From Flavobacterium agri (lineage in GTDB: Bacteria; Bacteroidota; Bacteroidia; Flavobacteriales; Flavobacteriaceae): a stretch of DNA of 64,000 nucleotides. Numbering within the stretch: the stretch's first letter is position 1; each line of letters opens with the position of its first letter. The stretch is taken from the NCBI RefSeq assembly GCF_013401995.1, contig NZ_JACBJI010000001.1, positions 680,905-744,904 of the forward strand, given 5' to 3'. The translations under genes and the position numbers were made by a program. The notes under the pieces were generated by a model, which worked only from the letters and a program-made list of their open reading frames with translations, was not told where the DNA came from and did not search any database. Shown here one piece after another: positions 26,304 through 36,413 of the stretch.

Positions 26304-26899
26304 TGTTCGACTGGATCAAGCACATCAACAAGGAATATCCCGAATTCTGGAAAAAATACCTGGCCAAATTCGATCATCGCTCCAAGAGGTTTGTGACGTT
26401 AAGCCTGGAAACGTCGGGCACTAACCCGGAAAAGGACGTGATTTTTGCATTTGGCGCCATGGGTGTCTTCAACAACAACCTTATGATCGGCGACCATTTC
26501 GAGATCGTGATCCCGCAATACAAATTCCTGCACGACAACGAGATGGACAACGAATTCGTCATCGAAAGCAAACAAGACAAACTCGGCGAGCCCGAAGCCG
26601 TCGAAGCGTTCGTGAATTTTATCGGAAATGCCGTTTTGGTAGGGCATCGCATCCATCACGATGTCGACATGATCAATATGGCGCTCGAAAAATTGGGCTG
26701 CGGAAGACTCAAAAACGAAGCGCTCGACATCGAGATCATGCACCGCAAACTCAACGATATCACAGACAAGCAGTTCTCTCTGGACGAACTCGCACGATTT
26801 TACAAAATCCCGATTTCGGACCGTATGACCGCCGTCGACGACGCCTATATCATGGCGTTGTTGTTCCTCAAACTCAAGTCGCGCCTGGGCATCCAATAA
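26303..26899 (+). CDS. DEDDh exonuclease-fold protein with degenerate active site
   Basis: 198 residues resembling the proofreading-type 3'-5' exonuclease (DnaQ) fold. Exo I is VTLSLETSGTNPEKD, so the first catalytic Asp of the normal D-x-E is replaced by Ser34 while Glu36 remains. Exo II is VLVGHRIHHDVDMIN with Asp120 kept. Exo III is RMTAVDDAYIM, where the catalytic His is replaced by Met175 and Asp180 is kept. Two of five active-site residues are thus missing, so nuclease activity is doubtful and a binding or regulatory role is possible. It is coupled to the DUF294 protein, a pairing that suggests joint function. Confidence 0.85.
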   Translation: MFDWIKHINKEYPEFWKKYLAKFDHRSKRFVTLSLETSGTNPEKDVIFAFGAMGVFNNNLMIGDHFEIVIPQYKFLHDNEMDNEFVIESKQDKLGEPEAVEAFVNFIGNAVLVGHRIHHDVDMINMALEKLGCGRLKNEALDIEIMHRKLNDITDKQFSLDELARFYKIPISDRMTAVDDAYIMALLFLKLKSRLGIQ

Positions 26900-26919
26900 T
26901 CCATTAAAAACCAACAATC

Positions 26920-27798
26920 ATGTCGAACATACAACTTATCATCGAAGAACGTCCCGCCGATATCGGCAATTTCCTCGTCGGACGTCTTTTGCCGTTCCGC
27001 GAAAAACGCATGGTCGGACCTTTCGCGTTTATCGACCACATGGGACCGGCCAAACTCAGCGACCACGAGAATATGGATGTGCCGCCTCATCCGCATATCG
27101 GATTGTCGACTTTGACCTATTTGTTCGAAGGCTCGATCATGCACCGCGATAGCCTGGGTTCGGCCGTAGAAATCAAACCCGGACAAGTCAACTGGATGAC
27201 GGCCGGAAAAGGCATCGTACATTCCGAAAGGACGCCCGAATACCTGCGCCATTCCGAAAAAATGCTGCACGGCTTACAGATTTGGGTCGCACTTCCGAAA
27301 CATCTGGAACAAGGAGAACCTTCTTTCCACCATGTCGAAGCCGAAGATATCCCTCATTGGGAAAGCGATGGCGTGCAATTCCGATTGATCGCAGGCGAAG
27401 CTTTCGGGCGCAAATCGGCCGTTCCCGTTTACAGTCCTTTGTATCTGATCGAAATCAAATCGACATCAGCCCAAACGATAAACATCGGCAGCGATCTTTT
27501 CGGCGAAAGCGGCATGTATATCCTTGAAGGTAATGTGTCGAACGACGGCCATATTTTCGGTCCGAAACAATTGCTTGTGGCCAAAGACGCCCAATTGTGT
27601 TCGTTCGAGATGGGCGAAAACACCACCGTTTATATTTTCGGAGGCGAGCCTTTCCCTGAAGAGCGCTTTATTTTCTGGAACTTCGTGGCTTCCTCCAAAG
27701 AAATCATCGAAGCGGCCAAACAAAAATGGACGGCTCAGGAATTCGACAAAGTACCTGGTGAAACCGAATTCGTACCACTTCCAAAACCGAGGTTCTGA
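26920..27798 (+). CDS. pirin family protein
   Basis: 292 residues, a two-domain cupin. The N-terminal metal site is formed by the PPHPHIGLSTLTY and WMTAGKGIVHSERTPE motifs (three His and Glu), and the C-terminal pirin domain is GENTTVYIFGGEPFPEERFI. Bacterial pirins bind iron, and some act as quercetin dioxygenases; the substrate here is unknown. Cytoplasmic. It sits 20 nt after the exonuclease-fold gene and shares one base with the OsmC gene (TGATG), so both are co-transcribed, which is compatible with an oxidative-stress role. Confidence 0.92.
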   Translation: MSNIQLIIEERPADIGNFLVGRLLPFREKRMVGPFAFIDHMGPAKLSDHENMDVPPHPHIGLSTLTYLFEGSIMHRDSLGSAVEIKPGQVNWMTAGKGIVHSERTPEYLRHSEKMLHGLQIWVALPKHLEQGEPSFHHVEAEDIPHWESDGVQFRLIAGEAFGRKSAVPVYSPLYLIEIKSTSAQTINIGSDLFGESGMYILEGNVSNDGHIFGPKQLLVAKDAQLCSFEMGENTTVYIFGGEPFPEERFIFWNFVASSKEIIEAAKQKWTAQEFDKVPGETEFVPLPKPRF

Positions 27799-28193
27799 TG
27801 GCGAGCACGACTACGAAAATCGGACGCGAAAAATACAAGATGACGATCGTTTCCTCTAGCGGAAATACGTTGATTGCAGACGAACCGGTACATTTAGGCG
27901 GAAAAAATTCAGGCTTCTCCCCTTTCGAATTGCTGGCTTCGGCCTTGGGCACATGCACTTCGGCCACGTTGCGCATGTACGCCGACCGCAAAGGATGGGA
28001 CTTGGAAGAAGTGATTACGCAGGTAAGTTTCGAGCGAGACGACAAGGCAGACAAGGCTACGTTTATCCGTCATATCGCATTTTCGGGAAATCTCGATCAG
28101 GAACAATGTTCACGGTTGTTGGAAATCGCCGAAAAATGTCCGGTACATCGCACTTTGGAAGGACAGATCTCGATCGAGACCATTCTTGAATAA
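27798..28193 (+). CDS. OsmC/Ohr family peroxiredoxin-like protein
   Basis: 131 residues. The two redox cysteines of the family are present: one in ALGTCTSATLRMYADRKGW and one in AEKCPVHRTLEG. OsmC-type proteins reduce organic or inorganic peroxides using the two thiols; the short length and the YhfA-like spacing suggest an OsmC rather than an Ohr. It overlaps the pirin stop by one base. Its last 84 nt overlap the end of the convergent phosphopantetheinyl transferase gene, an unusually long convergent overlap. Confidence 0.92.
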   Translation: MASTTTKIGREKYKMTIVSSSGNTLIADEPVHLGGKNSGFSPFELLASALGTCTSATLRMYADRKGWDLEEVITQVSFERDDKADKATFIRHIAFSGNLDQEQCSRLLEIAEKCPVHRTLEGQISIETILE

Positions 28194-28661
28194 ACCGAAT
28201 CGGAATTCGAATCGGCCGTGATGGCTGACCGTTGCGGGAAAATAACCGCCATGTTGATACACGAACGGCAAATCGTCTTTTTTGATGATTTGGGATTCGG
28301 AAAGCGAAGCAATCTTGTTCCAATCATTTCGATCCTCGACACAAATCGTATGGATGTATTGTGACGTGATCTCGGTTTTGGAATACACTCTCGAATCTCC
28401 GAAAACGACAATGCCCGAATCGTTCAGGTCGCGACAATGGAAATGTTTCGGATTGAACGCGCGTATTCCGGTGTTACGATTGAAGATTTTATACGCGGCT
28501 TCTTTCCTGCTCCATAAATTCCAAACCGAAATTTCTGGATTTTCGGATTCGAGTACCAATCGCATTTCATCTGCCGAAAATAACTTTTCGAGAAATCCTT
28601 TACGACGCCAATCGCTTTCGGCCGCAGCCAATTCAAGGTCGATGACGTCGTTGCCGATCAT
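28110..28661 (-). CDS. 4'-phosphopantetheinyl transferase, Sfp-like superfamily
   Basis: 183 residues. The Mg-binding region IGNDVIDLELA and the second signature NLWSRKEAAYK (Glu54, Lys58) define the family. ATVSHHGRF near the C-terminus fits the conserved SISH-type element but lies later than usual, giving an unusual domain order that may be permuted or divergent. It would attach the phosphopantetheine arm of CoA to the ACP encoded next to it (4-nt overlap), converting it to holo-ACP. It is the last gene of the type III PKS operon. The stop lies 84 nt inside the OsmC gene on the other strand. Confidence 0.82.
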   Translation of the reverse strand: MIGNDVIDLELAAAESDWRRKGFLEKLFSADEMRLVLESENPEISVWNLWSRKEAAYKIFNRNTGIRAFNPKHFHCRDLNDSGIVVFGDSRVYSKTEITSQYIHTICVEDRNDWNKIASLSESQIIKKDDLPFVYQHGGYFPATVSHHGRFEFRFGLFKNGLDRDLSFQSAMYRTFFGDFQQP

Positions 28662-28912
28662 TCTTCGGACAATTTGGATTCGATGATTTCGAGTGCCGCT
28701 TTTACGTTTAGCATTTTCTCCATCGAAGCGTTGTCTATGGTGATGTCGAAAGCTTCCTCAACGTCGAGCGCGACATCTACGAGATTGGCCGAATTGATTT
28801 GAAGATCGCGAATGAAATCGGTGTCTTCGCTTAGGTTTTCAAAAGCTTCGGCATTCTTCACATACGGCTTCACGATGCTCTTGAGCTTCTCTATGGTTTC
28901 GGCTTTGTTCAT
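28658..28912 (-). CDS. acyl carrier protein of the PKS operon
   Basis: 84 residues, acidic, four-helix ACP fold. The phosphopantetheine attachment site is Ser41 in DLQINSANLVDVALDVEEAF; the usual DSL is replaced by NSA, which departs from housekeeping AcpP. It sits between a ketosynthase (10 nt upstream) and a phosphopantetheinyl transferase (4-nt overlap). It is therefore a dedicated carrier for acyl chains made by this operon rather than for primary fatty acid synthesis. Confidence 0.9.
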   Translation of the reverse strand: MNKAETIEKLKSIVKPYVKNAEAFENLSEDTDFIRDLQINSANLVDVALDVEEAFDITIDNASMEKMLNVKAALEIIESKLSEE

Positions 28913-28922
28913 GTTTTGGTGT

Positions 28923-30197
28923 TTATTCGGTCAAATATCGACTAAATATAACACATCCGTTCACATCGCCAAAACCGAAACTGGCCTTGGCCAAATAGTC
29001 AATCTGTTTTTCAATGAGTTGCGTCGGAATTTTTTCTGAGGACACCAATTCGGATATTTCCGGATGCAGGTCTTCGCAATTCGAATTCGGGAATACGAAA
29101 CCGTGTTTCACCTGAAGTACGGCGGCCACGCTCTCTACGCTTCCGGCTCCCGACAAGCAATGCCCTACTGTTGATTTCAATGAGTTTATGTACGGAAAAT
29201 CGTCGCCTTTCCTATCCAAAGCTTTTGTCCAGTTCTCGATTTCGAGGCTGTCTTTTGAAGTTGCCGTGAGATGTCCGTTGATCGCATCGATGTCTTTTCC
29301 TTCGATTCCCGCGTTTTTGAGCGCGTCCGAAATGCATTTTTGAACTGCAATAGGATTCGGTGCCGTCATCGAGCCTTCACCTCTTTGTCCGCCCGAGTTG
29401 ACGTTTCCGCCCAAAACCTCGGCATAAATCAGTGCGCCTCTTTCGAGAGCCGAATCCAAATCTTCAAGCAAAAGTGCGCCTGCGCCTGCGCCCGGAACGA
29501 AACCTGAAGCCGTCGCGCTCATCGGACGCGAACCTTTTTCGGGATCGTCATTGTGTTTGAACGTACACACGCGCATCGCGTCGAAACCGCCCCAAATGTA
29601 AGGACCCGAATCGCTCGTGCTTCCGGCGAGCATGCGTTTCGCCTGACCTGAAACGATTCGGTCGTACGCCATCAGGATCGCTTCCGCGCCCGTCGTACAA
29701 GCCGATGAGTTCGTGGTGACGATATTTCCGAGCGCCAATTTTCCGCCTAGGTAAGCACTCACGCCACTGACCATGGTTTGCGCAACGGCCGTGCTTCCTA
29801 ATCGGCGAACGTTTTTGTCGTCGATCTTATAGATGCTTTCGCGGAATTTGCCGATACCGGAAGTTCCAGATCCGAAAATCGTTCCTGAATCGAAATCGGT
29901 TTCTTCGGGATTTGAAGGCAAGTTGGCGTCTTTCCAGGCTTGCATTCCGGCAATTACGCCGTATAGGATACCATCCGCATCGAAATTGCGCAGTTCGAGT
30001 TCGGTGAAATATTGTTTTTTTATTTCGTCCGTGATTTGCGGTTTGGCCGAAATCTGACACGAGAATTGAAGATCGGCCAATTGCTCGTCGAATCGTATGC
30101 CCGATTTTCCCGAACGGATGGCGTCGAGGAATTCAGCGATACCGATCCCGTTCGGCGCACAAACGCCCAATCCGGTTATGACGACTCTTTTTTTCAT
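28923..30197 (-). CDS. beta-ketoacyl-ACP synthase, FabF/KAS II-like
   Basis: 424 residues from the ATG at 30197 (MKKRVVITGLGVCAPNGIGI); 13 residues further upstream would run into the previous gene. The thiolase-fold triad is complete: Cys167 in TNSSACTTGAEAI, His309 in INGHLTATSKDSLE (normally NAHGTST, so the motif is altered to NGHLTAT) and His346 in LKSTVGHCLSGAG. It elongates acyl-ACP with malonyl-ACP. Start and dehydratase stop share one base (TAATG). Presumably specialised for the starter chain of the type III PKS. Confidence 0.92.
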   Translation of the reverse strand: MKKRVVITGLGVCAPNGIGIAEFLDAIRSGKSGIRFDEQLADLQFSCQISAKPQITDEIKKQYFTELELRNFDADGILYGVIAGMQAWKDANLPSNPEETDFDSGTIFGSGTSGIGKFRESIYKIDDKNVRRLGSTAVAQTMVSGVSAYLGGKLALGNIVTTNSSACTTGAEAILMAYDRIVSGQAKRMLAGSTSDSGPYIWGGFDAMRVCTFKHNDDPEKGSRPMSATASGFVPGAGAGALLLEDLDSALERGALIYAEVLGGNVNSGGQRGEGSMTAPNPIAVQKCISDALKNAGIEGKDIDAINGHLTATSKDSLEIENWTKALDRKGDDFPYINSLKSTVGHCLSGAGSVESVAAVLQVKHGFVFPNSNCEDLHPEISELVSSEKIPTQLIEKQIDYLAKASFGFGDVNGCVIFSRYLTE

Positions 30198-30634
30198 TAT
30201 TTGTTGGTTATGATGCCCGATATCGTGCCGCTGCAAACGATTTCATCTTTGGCGTTGCGCATTTCGACCACGCATTTGAGTTTGCCGAAACGGAAATATT
30301 TCTTACTTGAAGTTACGACGACTTTTTCGTTCGGAAAAACAGGTTTTAAAAATTCTATTTCACTGGAAGTTAATGCTATTGTCGTTTGTTTATTAAAGTC
30401 ATCATCCAACAAATAGATTCCAAGGCTAACCACACCGATCTGCGCCATGGTTTCTATCAAAATCACACCCGGAGTAATCGGATTGTCGCGAAAATGCCCT
30501 TTGTAGAAATCGAGATCAGCATCAAAAAAGAAAGTGCCTTTTGCGCCATTTTCGTTCACGTCGAGCAACTCATCCACAAACAAGAATGGTTTGGAATACG
30601 GCAGTCTTTCGAGTATTTGCTGATTGGTGATCAT
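30197..30634 (-). CDS. FabZ-like 3-hydroxyacyl-ACP dehydratase
   Basis: 145 residues, single hotdog fold. Catalytic His47 is in YKGHFRDNPITPGVILIE and Glu61 in IETMAQIG, the FabZ arrangement. The start at 30634 (MITNQQILERLPYSKPFLFV) is chosen because it overlaps the enoyl-reductase stop by 4 nt and begins with the typical FabZ N-terminus. It removes water from 3-hydroxyacyl-ACP in the acyl chain building cycle. Confidence 0.92.
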   Translation of the reverse strand: MITNQQILERLPYSKPFLFVDELLDVNENGAKGTFFFDADLDFYKGHFRDNPITPGVILIETMAQIGVVSLGIYLLDDDFNKQTTIALTSSEIEFLKPVFPNEKVVVTSSKKYFRFGKLKCVVEMRNAKDEIVCSGTISGIITNK

Positions 30635-31419
30635 TGCAAGTGTTCTCCTCCGTTTACGGGAATTATCGTCCCATTTATCCAAGCCGATTCGTCTTTGTTC
30701 ATCAGATAAACCACATTCGCGACATCTTCGGGTGCAGTCAATCGCTTGAACGGATTTCTTGAAATTGAATGTTTGACCAAATCCTCATTTCCGGGAATCA
30801 TGCGCAAAGCCGCCGTATCGGTAACGCCTGCCTGAATACAGTTCGACCGGATACCGTGAGGCGCAAATTCTAACGCGATACTTCGTGAAATGGCTTCCAG
30901 TGCAGCTTTCGCCGAAGAGACCGCGGCGTAATGCTTCCAAGCTTTTGTGCTCCCTTCGCTTGTGAAAGCCAGGATTCGAGCGTCCGCAGCGAACAATCCC
31001 GCGTTAAAAAGCAGTTTCGTCCATTCGTAAAGACTTGCGGCCATCGCATCGAAAGTGGTACGGAAATCGTCCGAAGAAAGACTGTCTAATCCATCCATCG
31101 CTTTCAGGTTTCCTTTGGCGATGCTATGCAGCAAACAACGCACTTTTCCTTCGCCCATCGCATTTTTGAGTTTGGAAAGGATTTCGAGTTGTTTATCGGA
31201 ATTTAACGCGTCGGCATTGAATTCGAGAAATTCCACACCCGTTTTGCGGATTTGGTAGAAATTGGTTTCGAGCATTTCCTTTTCGGAACGCGGACTGCGG
31301 TAAATCACGCATACGTTCATGCCGTGTTCGGCCAGTTTTTTAGCCGAAGCGAAACCCAATCCGCTGCTGCCGCCCAAAACGACGGCCCAATATCCCGTAG
31401 CAGAGAAGTCACCCATCAA
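30631..31419 (-). CDS. FabL-like enoyl-ACP reductase (SDR)
   Basis: 262 residues, Rossmann-fold SDR with nucleotide motif VVLGGSSGLGFASAK. The catalytic pair is Tyr164 and Lys171 in KHYAAVSSAKAALEA, a Y-x6-K spacing. That spacing marks enoyl-ACP reductases of the FabI/FabL type rather than the Y-x3-K of ketoreductases. The following segment (IRSNCIQAGVTDTAALRMIP) and WINGTIIPVNGGEH strongly recall Bacillus FabL. Expected to reduce trans-2-enoyl-ACP with NADPH. Overlaps both neighbours by 4 nt. No separate ketoreductase is encoded in the operon, so that step probably borrows the housekeeping FabG. Confidence 0.85.
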   Translation of the reverse strand: MMGDFSATGYWAVVLGGSSGLGFASAKKLAEHGMNVCVIYRSPRSEKEMLETNFYQIRKTGVEFLEFNADALNSDKQLEILSKLKNAMGEGKVRCLLHSIAKGNLKAMDGLDSLSSDDFRTTFDAMAASLYEWTKLLFNAGLFAADARILAFTSEGSTKAWKHYAAVSSAKAALEAISRSIALEFAPHGIRSNCIQAGVTDTAALRMIPGNEDLVKHSISRNPFKRLTAPEDVANVVYLMNKDESAWINGTIIPVNGGEHLQ

Positions 31420-32468
31420 AAACGCAGCAAGATCCTTTGGGCCGAAAATCCGGGACCGAAACTCAGCATAAGACCGGTCTCGCCTTTTTTGGGATTTTCG
31501 TCCATAATTTCCTCAAGCACGTACAACACGGTCGCGCTCGACATATTGCCGTAATTGCGCAAGATCGCTTTGGTCATGTCGATGTTCTTGCCCAATCCGG
31601 CGAAAAGCTCCTCGACGGTCTGGATGATCTTTCGTCCGCCGGGATGGAAAATAAGGTGGTCGATATCTTCGATGCGCAATCCGTTTTTTTCAAGGAACGG
31701 ATGTACGATTTTAGGAAAGTGGGCCGCGATCGTCTCGGGAACTTCGACATCCAAAACCATCTGGAGACCCGAATTGGTCAGCTTGAAGCCCATCATGTGT
31801 TCGTTGTCGTAAAAGTGGTACATCTCTTCGGCTACGACTTCGGGACCTTCGTCATTTTCATCGGAAGAAAGCAGCACACAAGCCGCCCCGTCACCGAAAA
31901 TAGCGGCACTGACCACGTTCGGCATCGAATAATCATTCAATTGGAAAGTAGCCGTGGGGCTTTCGACCGCAATCACCGCCGCGCGTTTACCAGGATTCGC
32001 CTTCAGGAAATTCTTCGCGTAAATGATGCCCGAAACGCCGGCCGCGCAGCCCATTTCGGTAACGGGCAAGCGCACGATGTCCTGGCGCAATCCGACAAGA
32101 TTGATCAGGTACGCATCCAAAGACGGAATCATGATGCCCGTACAGCTCACGGTAATGATATAATCGAGCGCGAGCGGATCCCAAGCCGCTTTGAGCAAGG
32201 CTTTACGCAAGACTTTTTCGCCAAGGTCGATGACTTCGCGCGTATAGATATCGTTCTTTTCCTCGAAAGAAGTAGCCGTGAACACATCGGTCGGTTCCAT
32301 GATGGAATACCGTTTGTCTACGGCCGCGCCCTCGAAAATCTTCTTGACTTTCCGAACGAAACGGTCGTCCTGACCATCGAGCCATCCGTCGAGGAAATCG
32401 ATGATTTCGGGAGTTTCTTTGCTATAATTCGGTAATTCTTTGGCTACTGCCTTGATTTTTACACTCAT
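31416..32468 (-). CDS. type III polyketide synthase (chalcone synthase-like)
   Basis: 350 residues from the ATG at 32468 (MSVKIKAVAKELPNYSKETP); it overlaps the methyltransferase stop by 4 nt. The Cys-His-Asn triad is intact: Cys141 in VTEMGCAAGVSG, His275 in LIFHPGGRK, Asn308 in RNYGNMSSAT. Homodimeric enzyme that extends a starter acyl group with malonyl-CoA and cyclises it to pyrones or resorcinols. With a dedicated ACP and reductive enzymes next door, the starter is probably a long or modified acyl-ACP, as ArsB/ArsC of Azotobacter accept acyl chains directly from a fatty acid synthase. The product cannot be read from sequence. Confidence 0.93.
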   Translation of the reverse strand: MSVKIKAVAKELPNYSKETPEIIDFLDGWLDGQDDRFVRKVKKIFEGAAVDKRYSIMEPTDVFTATSFEEKNDIYTREVIDLGEKVLRKALLKAAWDPLALDYIITVSCTGIMIPSLDAYLINLVGLRQDIVRLPVTEMGCAAGVSGIIYAKNFLKANPGKRAAVIAVESPTATFQLNDYSMPNVVSAAIFGDGAACVLLSSDENDEGPEVVAEEMYHFYDNEHMMGFKLTNSGLQMVLDVEVPETIAAHFPKIVHPFLEKNGLRIEDIDHLIFHPGGRKIIQTVEELFAGLGKNIDMTKAILRNYGNMSSATVLYVLEEIMDENPKKGETGLMLSFGPGFSAQRILLRF

Positions 32469-33184
32469 AAAGTAGAAATGATCCATTGGTAGCGGAACGC
32501 CCACTTCCATCGGATACTGTATTTTTCAAAGTTCAATTTACGGGAAAAATTGCGCAATTCGCTCTTTTTGAACCCGCGAAGTATAGAAATAAGCCCGTCG
32601 TTGGTAGGCATCGCGCCCAATCCGAAAACATAGCACACCAACTGGAAAAGACGGTATGCGATGGCCGAACGATGTAAGTCGTTGATTACGATTCCGATAG
32701 CCGATTGCTTGCGGAATTTCTTGAGCAGGCTGATGATTTGGGAATCCGAAAAATGATGTAGCGTGAGCGTGCAGATGACGATATCGCATTGGTTTTTTTC
32801 GAAATCGGGATGGAAGATGTTCTGGCAGGAATACGAAATGTCGGGATAATGCAGCGACATTTTTCGCGCATACGAAATCGTGTCTTCGTTAGCGTCGATG
32901 CCCGACAGTTTGAATTTACGTCCGGTTTGGTCTCCAAAATCGGCAAGGTCGCGCAGCATGTCGCCGTTTCCGCAACCGACGTCGACGATACGGATTTCCT
33001 GTTCCATCGGGATTTTTTTGATCAATTGTTTTACGCCTTCAAGCGTTAGGCTGTTGCCTCCGAGCTTTCGGTTCAATCCCGCTATTTTGTCGAGAGTGTC
33101 GCGAAGTTGCTCGCCTTTCATGTCGAGGTCGTCCATGATTTCGGGCAAATCACTGCGATAGGTTGTGTCTACTGTAAGGTTCAT
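32465..33184 (-). CDS. class I SAM-dependent methyltransferase
   Basis: 239 residues. Motif I is RIVDVGCGNGDML (residues ~66-77), with an acidic residue in motif II (GIDANEDTISYAR) and the post-I ICTLTLHHFSD segment. Position between the flavoprotein and the type III PKS, with 4-nt overlaps on both sides, suggests it methylates the polyketide product, probably on a phenolic oxygen or ring carbon. The streptomycete SrsA-SrsB-SrsC set, where a PKS, a methyltransferase and a flavin hydroxylase make methylated alkylquinones, is a functional analogue, although SrsB is from another methyltransferase class. Confidence 0.9.
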   Translation of the reverse strand: MNLTVDTTYRSDLPEIMDDLDMKGEQLRDTLDKIAGLNRKLGGNSLTLEGVKQLIKKIPMEQEIRIVDVGCGNGDMLRDLADFGDQTGRKFKLSGIDANEDTISYARKMSLHYPDISYSCQNIFHPDFEKNQCDIVICTLTLHHFSDSQIISLLKKFRKQSAIGIVINDLHRSAIAYRLFQLVCYVFGLGAMPTNDGLISILRGFKKSELRNFSRKLNFEKYSIRWKWAFRYQWIISTL

Positions 33185-34314
33185 GCTGCAATCTTCAAAG
33201 GTTTTCCGTGGGTCATTCTGATAATTTGAGGCAGTAAAGACGGGAACAGCGACAACGTCCTGAGCAAAAGCCGGGAAACACCTTGTTTTTGTAGGATCGC
33301 CGCAAGTAACCGCCCTGTTTTCAATCGTTTTTTGAAATTATAATTCCATATATCGGCATAATTTTCTTCCATTTTTTGACGTGAAACGCCCGATTCTAGA
33401 TAATCGTTCACGCATTCGCTGGCCAATTTGGCACTGTGGATCGCCATCGCCATACCGTTTCCGCACAGCGGATGGATCAATCCTGCCGTATCGCCAATCA
33501 TGAGGATATGGTTTTCTACGGGTTCTTTTTTAGCGAACGAAACCTGGCTGATCGTCACCGGTTGTTCGAGCAAAGGCACAAAATTGTCGAAAAGTTCGCT
33601 AAGATGCGGATTCGCGCAAACCACCGCCGATTCGTATTCTTCTATGTTCTTGTATTTTTTGAACGACTCGAAATCGGCCAGATAACACACGTTTATGGCG
33701 CCGTTTTCGACTTTGGATACACCGCAGTAACCGCCGTCGAAATTGTGCAATCCGACGAGATCATCAGGGTAATCGCCCGAATAATGCATCTTTACGGCCA
33801 ACCATGGTGATTTTTCGTGTATGAAATCGCGGTCCAATTTCTGGTCGAGCCCCGATCTTTTGCCGAAAGCTCCAAGCACTACACTCGCACTCAATTGTTG
33901 TCCGTTGGAAAGCACGACCGAAAAACAATTGGCTTCCGCATCGAACAAAATATTCGAAACCGAATCGCGTATCATGCGACATCCGTTCCGCAACGCCGTT
34001 TTATACAGCGTATTATCGAGCGCGTAACGGCTTATCCCTATTCCGCCGAGTGGCAAATCGCACTGGATCTGCTTGCCGTCGACGGTAGAAAAAACGGCCT
34101 TTTTTATATGAACGGGACCGATTTCGTTCAAATCGACATCGAGCCAATCGAGATACGGCATCACCTCGTTCGAGATGTATTCGCCGCACACTTTATGTTT
34201 TGGGTATTCCTGTTTTTCGACCAAGGTCACCTCGTTTCCGGTTTTGGAAAGATGAATGGCTGCGGTAAGCCCGGCGAGCCCGCCTCCGACGATGATGACG
34301 CGATTGTTTACCAT
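33181..34314 (-). CDS. FAD-dependent oxidoreductase/monooxygenase, first gene of PKS operon
   Basis: 377 residues. N-terminal dinucleotide-binding IIVGGGLAGLTAAIHLSKTG with the ribose-binding Glu in LVEKQEYPKHKVCGEY, and the flavin GD motif MIGDTAGLIHPLCGNGMAMA near residue 275-295, place it in the geranylgeranyl-reductase/PHBH-type family. In this operon it is likely to hydroxylate the aromatic polyketide toward a hydroquinone or quinone; saturating prenyl-like double bonds is the alternative. No clear -7 element was found in the 165 nt upstream, so the operon promoter is undetermined. Confidence 0.88.
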   Translation of the reverse strand: MVNNRVIIVGGGLAGLTAAIHLSKTGNEVTLVEKQEYPKHKVCGEYISNEVMPYLDWLDVDLNEIGPVHIKKAVFSTVDGKQIQCDLPLGGIGISRYALDNTLYKTALRNGCRMIRDSVSNILFDAEANCFSVVLSNGQQLSASVVLGAFGKRSGLDQKLDRDFIHEKSPWLAVKMHYSGDYPDDLVGLHNFDGGYCGVSKVENGAINVCYLADFESFKKYKNIEEYESAVVCANPHLSELFDNFVPLLEQPVTISQVSFAKKEPVENHILMIGDTAGLIHPLCGNGMAMAIHSAKLASECVNDYLESGVSRQKMEENYADIWNYNFKKRLKTGRLLAAILQKQGVSRLLLRTLSLFPSLLPQIIRMTHGKPLKIAA

Positions 34315-34410
34315 AGCCGCAATTTACCAAATAGGCTGTTGATGGATTTGTAAATGAATTCGATTTTCTTACACGATTTACAGAAACCGATTCTATTTTA
34401 TGCCAGTTCT

Positions 34411-34462
34411 AAAAAAATAAAATGACCGCAAATAAGCGGAAAAACCTACCCAATTGCGGTCA
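34411..34462 (-). terminator. terminator downstream of acs
   Basis: Inverted repeat TGACCGCAA (34423-34431) / TTGCGGTCA (34454-34462), 9 bp with a 22-nt loop. On the minus strand it is followed by a T-rich tract (TTTTATTTTTTT, the A-run at 34411-34422 on the plus strand). It lies 20 nt beyond the acs stop. Confidence 0.75.
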
Positions 34463-34481
34463 AATCTTTACTCTTTCTCGA

Positions 34482-36392
<1,911 letters not shown>

Positions 36393-36413
36393 TGATCTTA
36401 AAGTTGGTACTCA

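Noticed and set aside
31437..32435. Long open frame (332 codons) on the plus strand opposite the type III PKS gene
   Set aside because: Antisense shadow: the minus-strand frame has full catalytic triad and family motifs, while this translation has no recognisable fold and an odd composition.
28110..34314. Flexirubin/dialkylresorcinol (DarA/DarB) cluster
   Set aside because: No DarA/DarB-type genes, aryl-polyene ketosynthases or tyrosine ammonia-lyase were seen; the cyclising enzyme here is a type III PKS.
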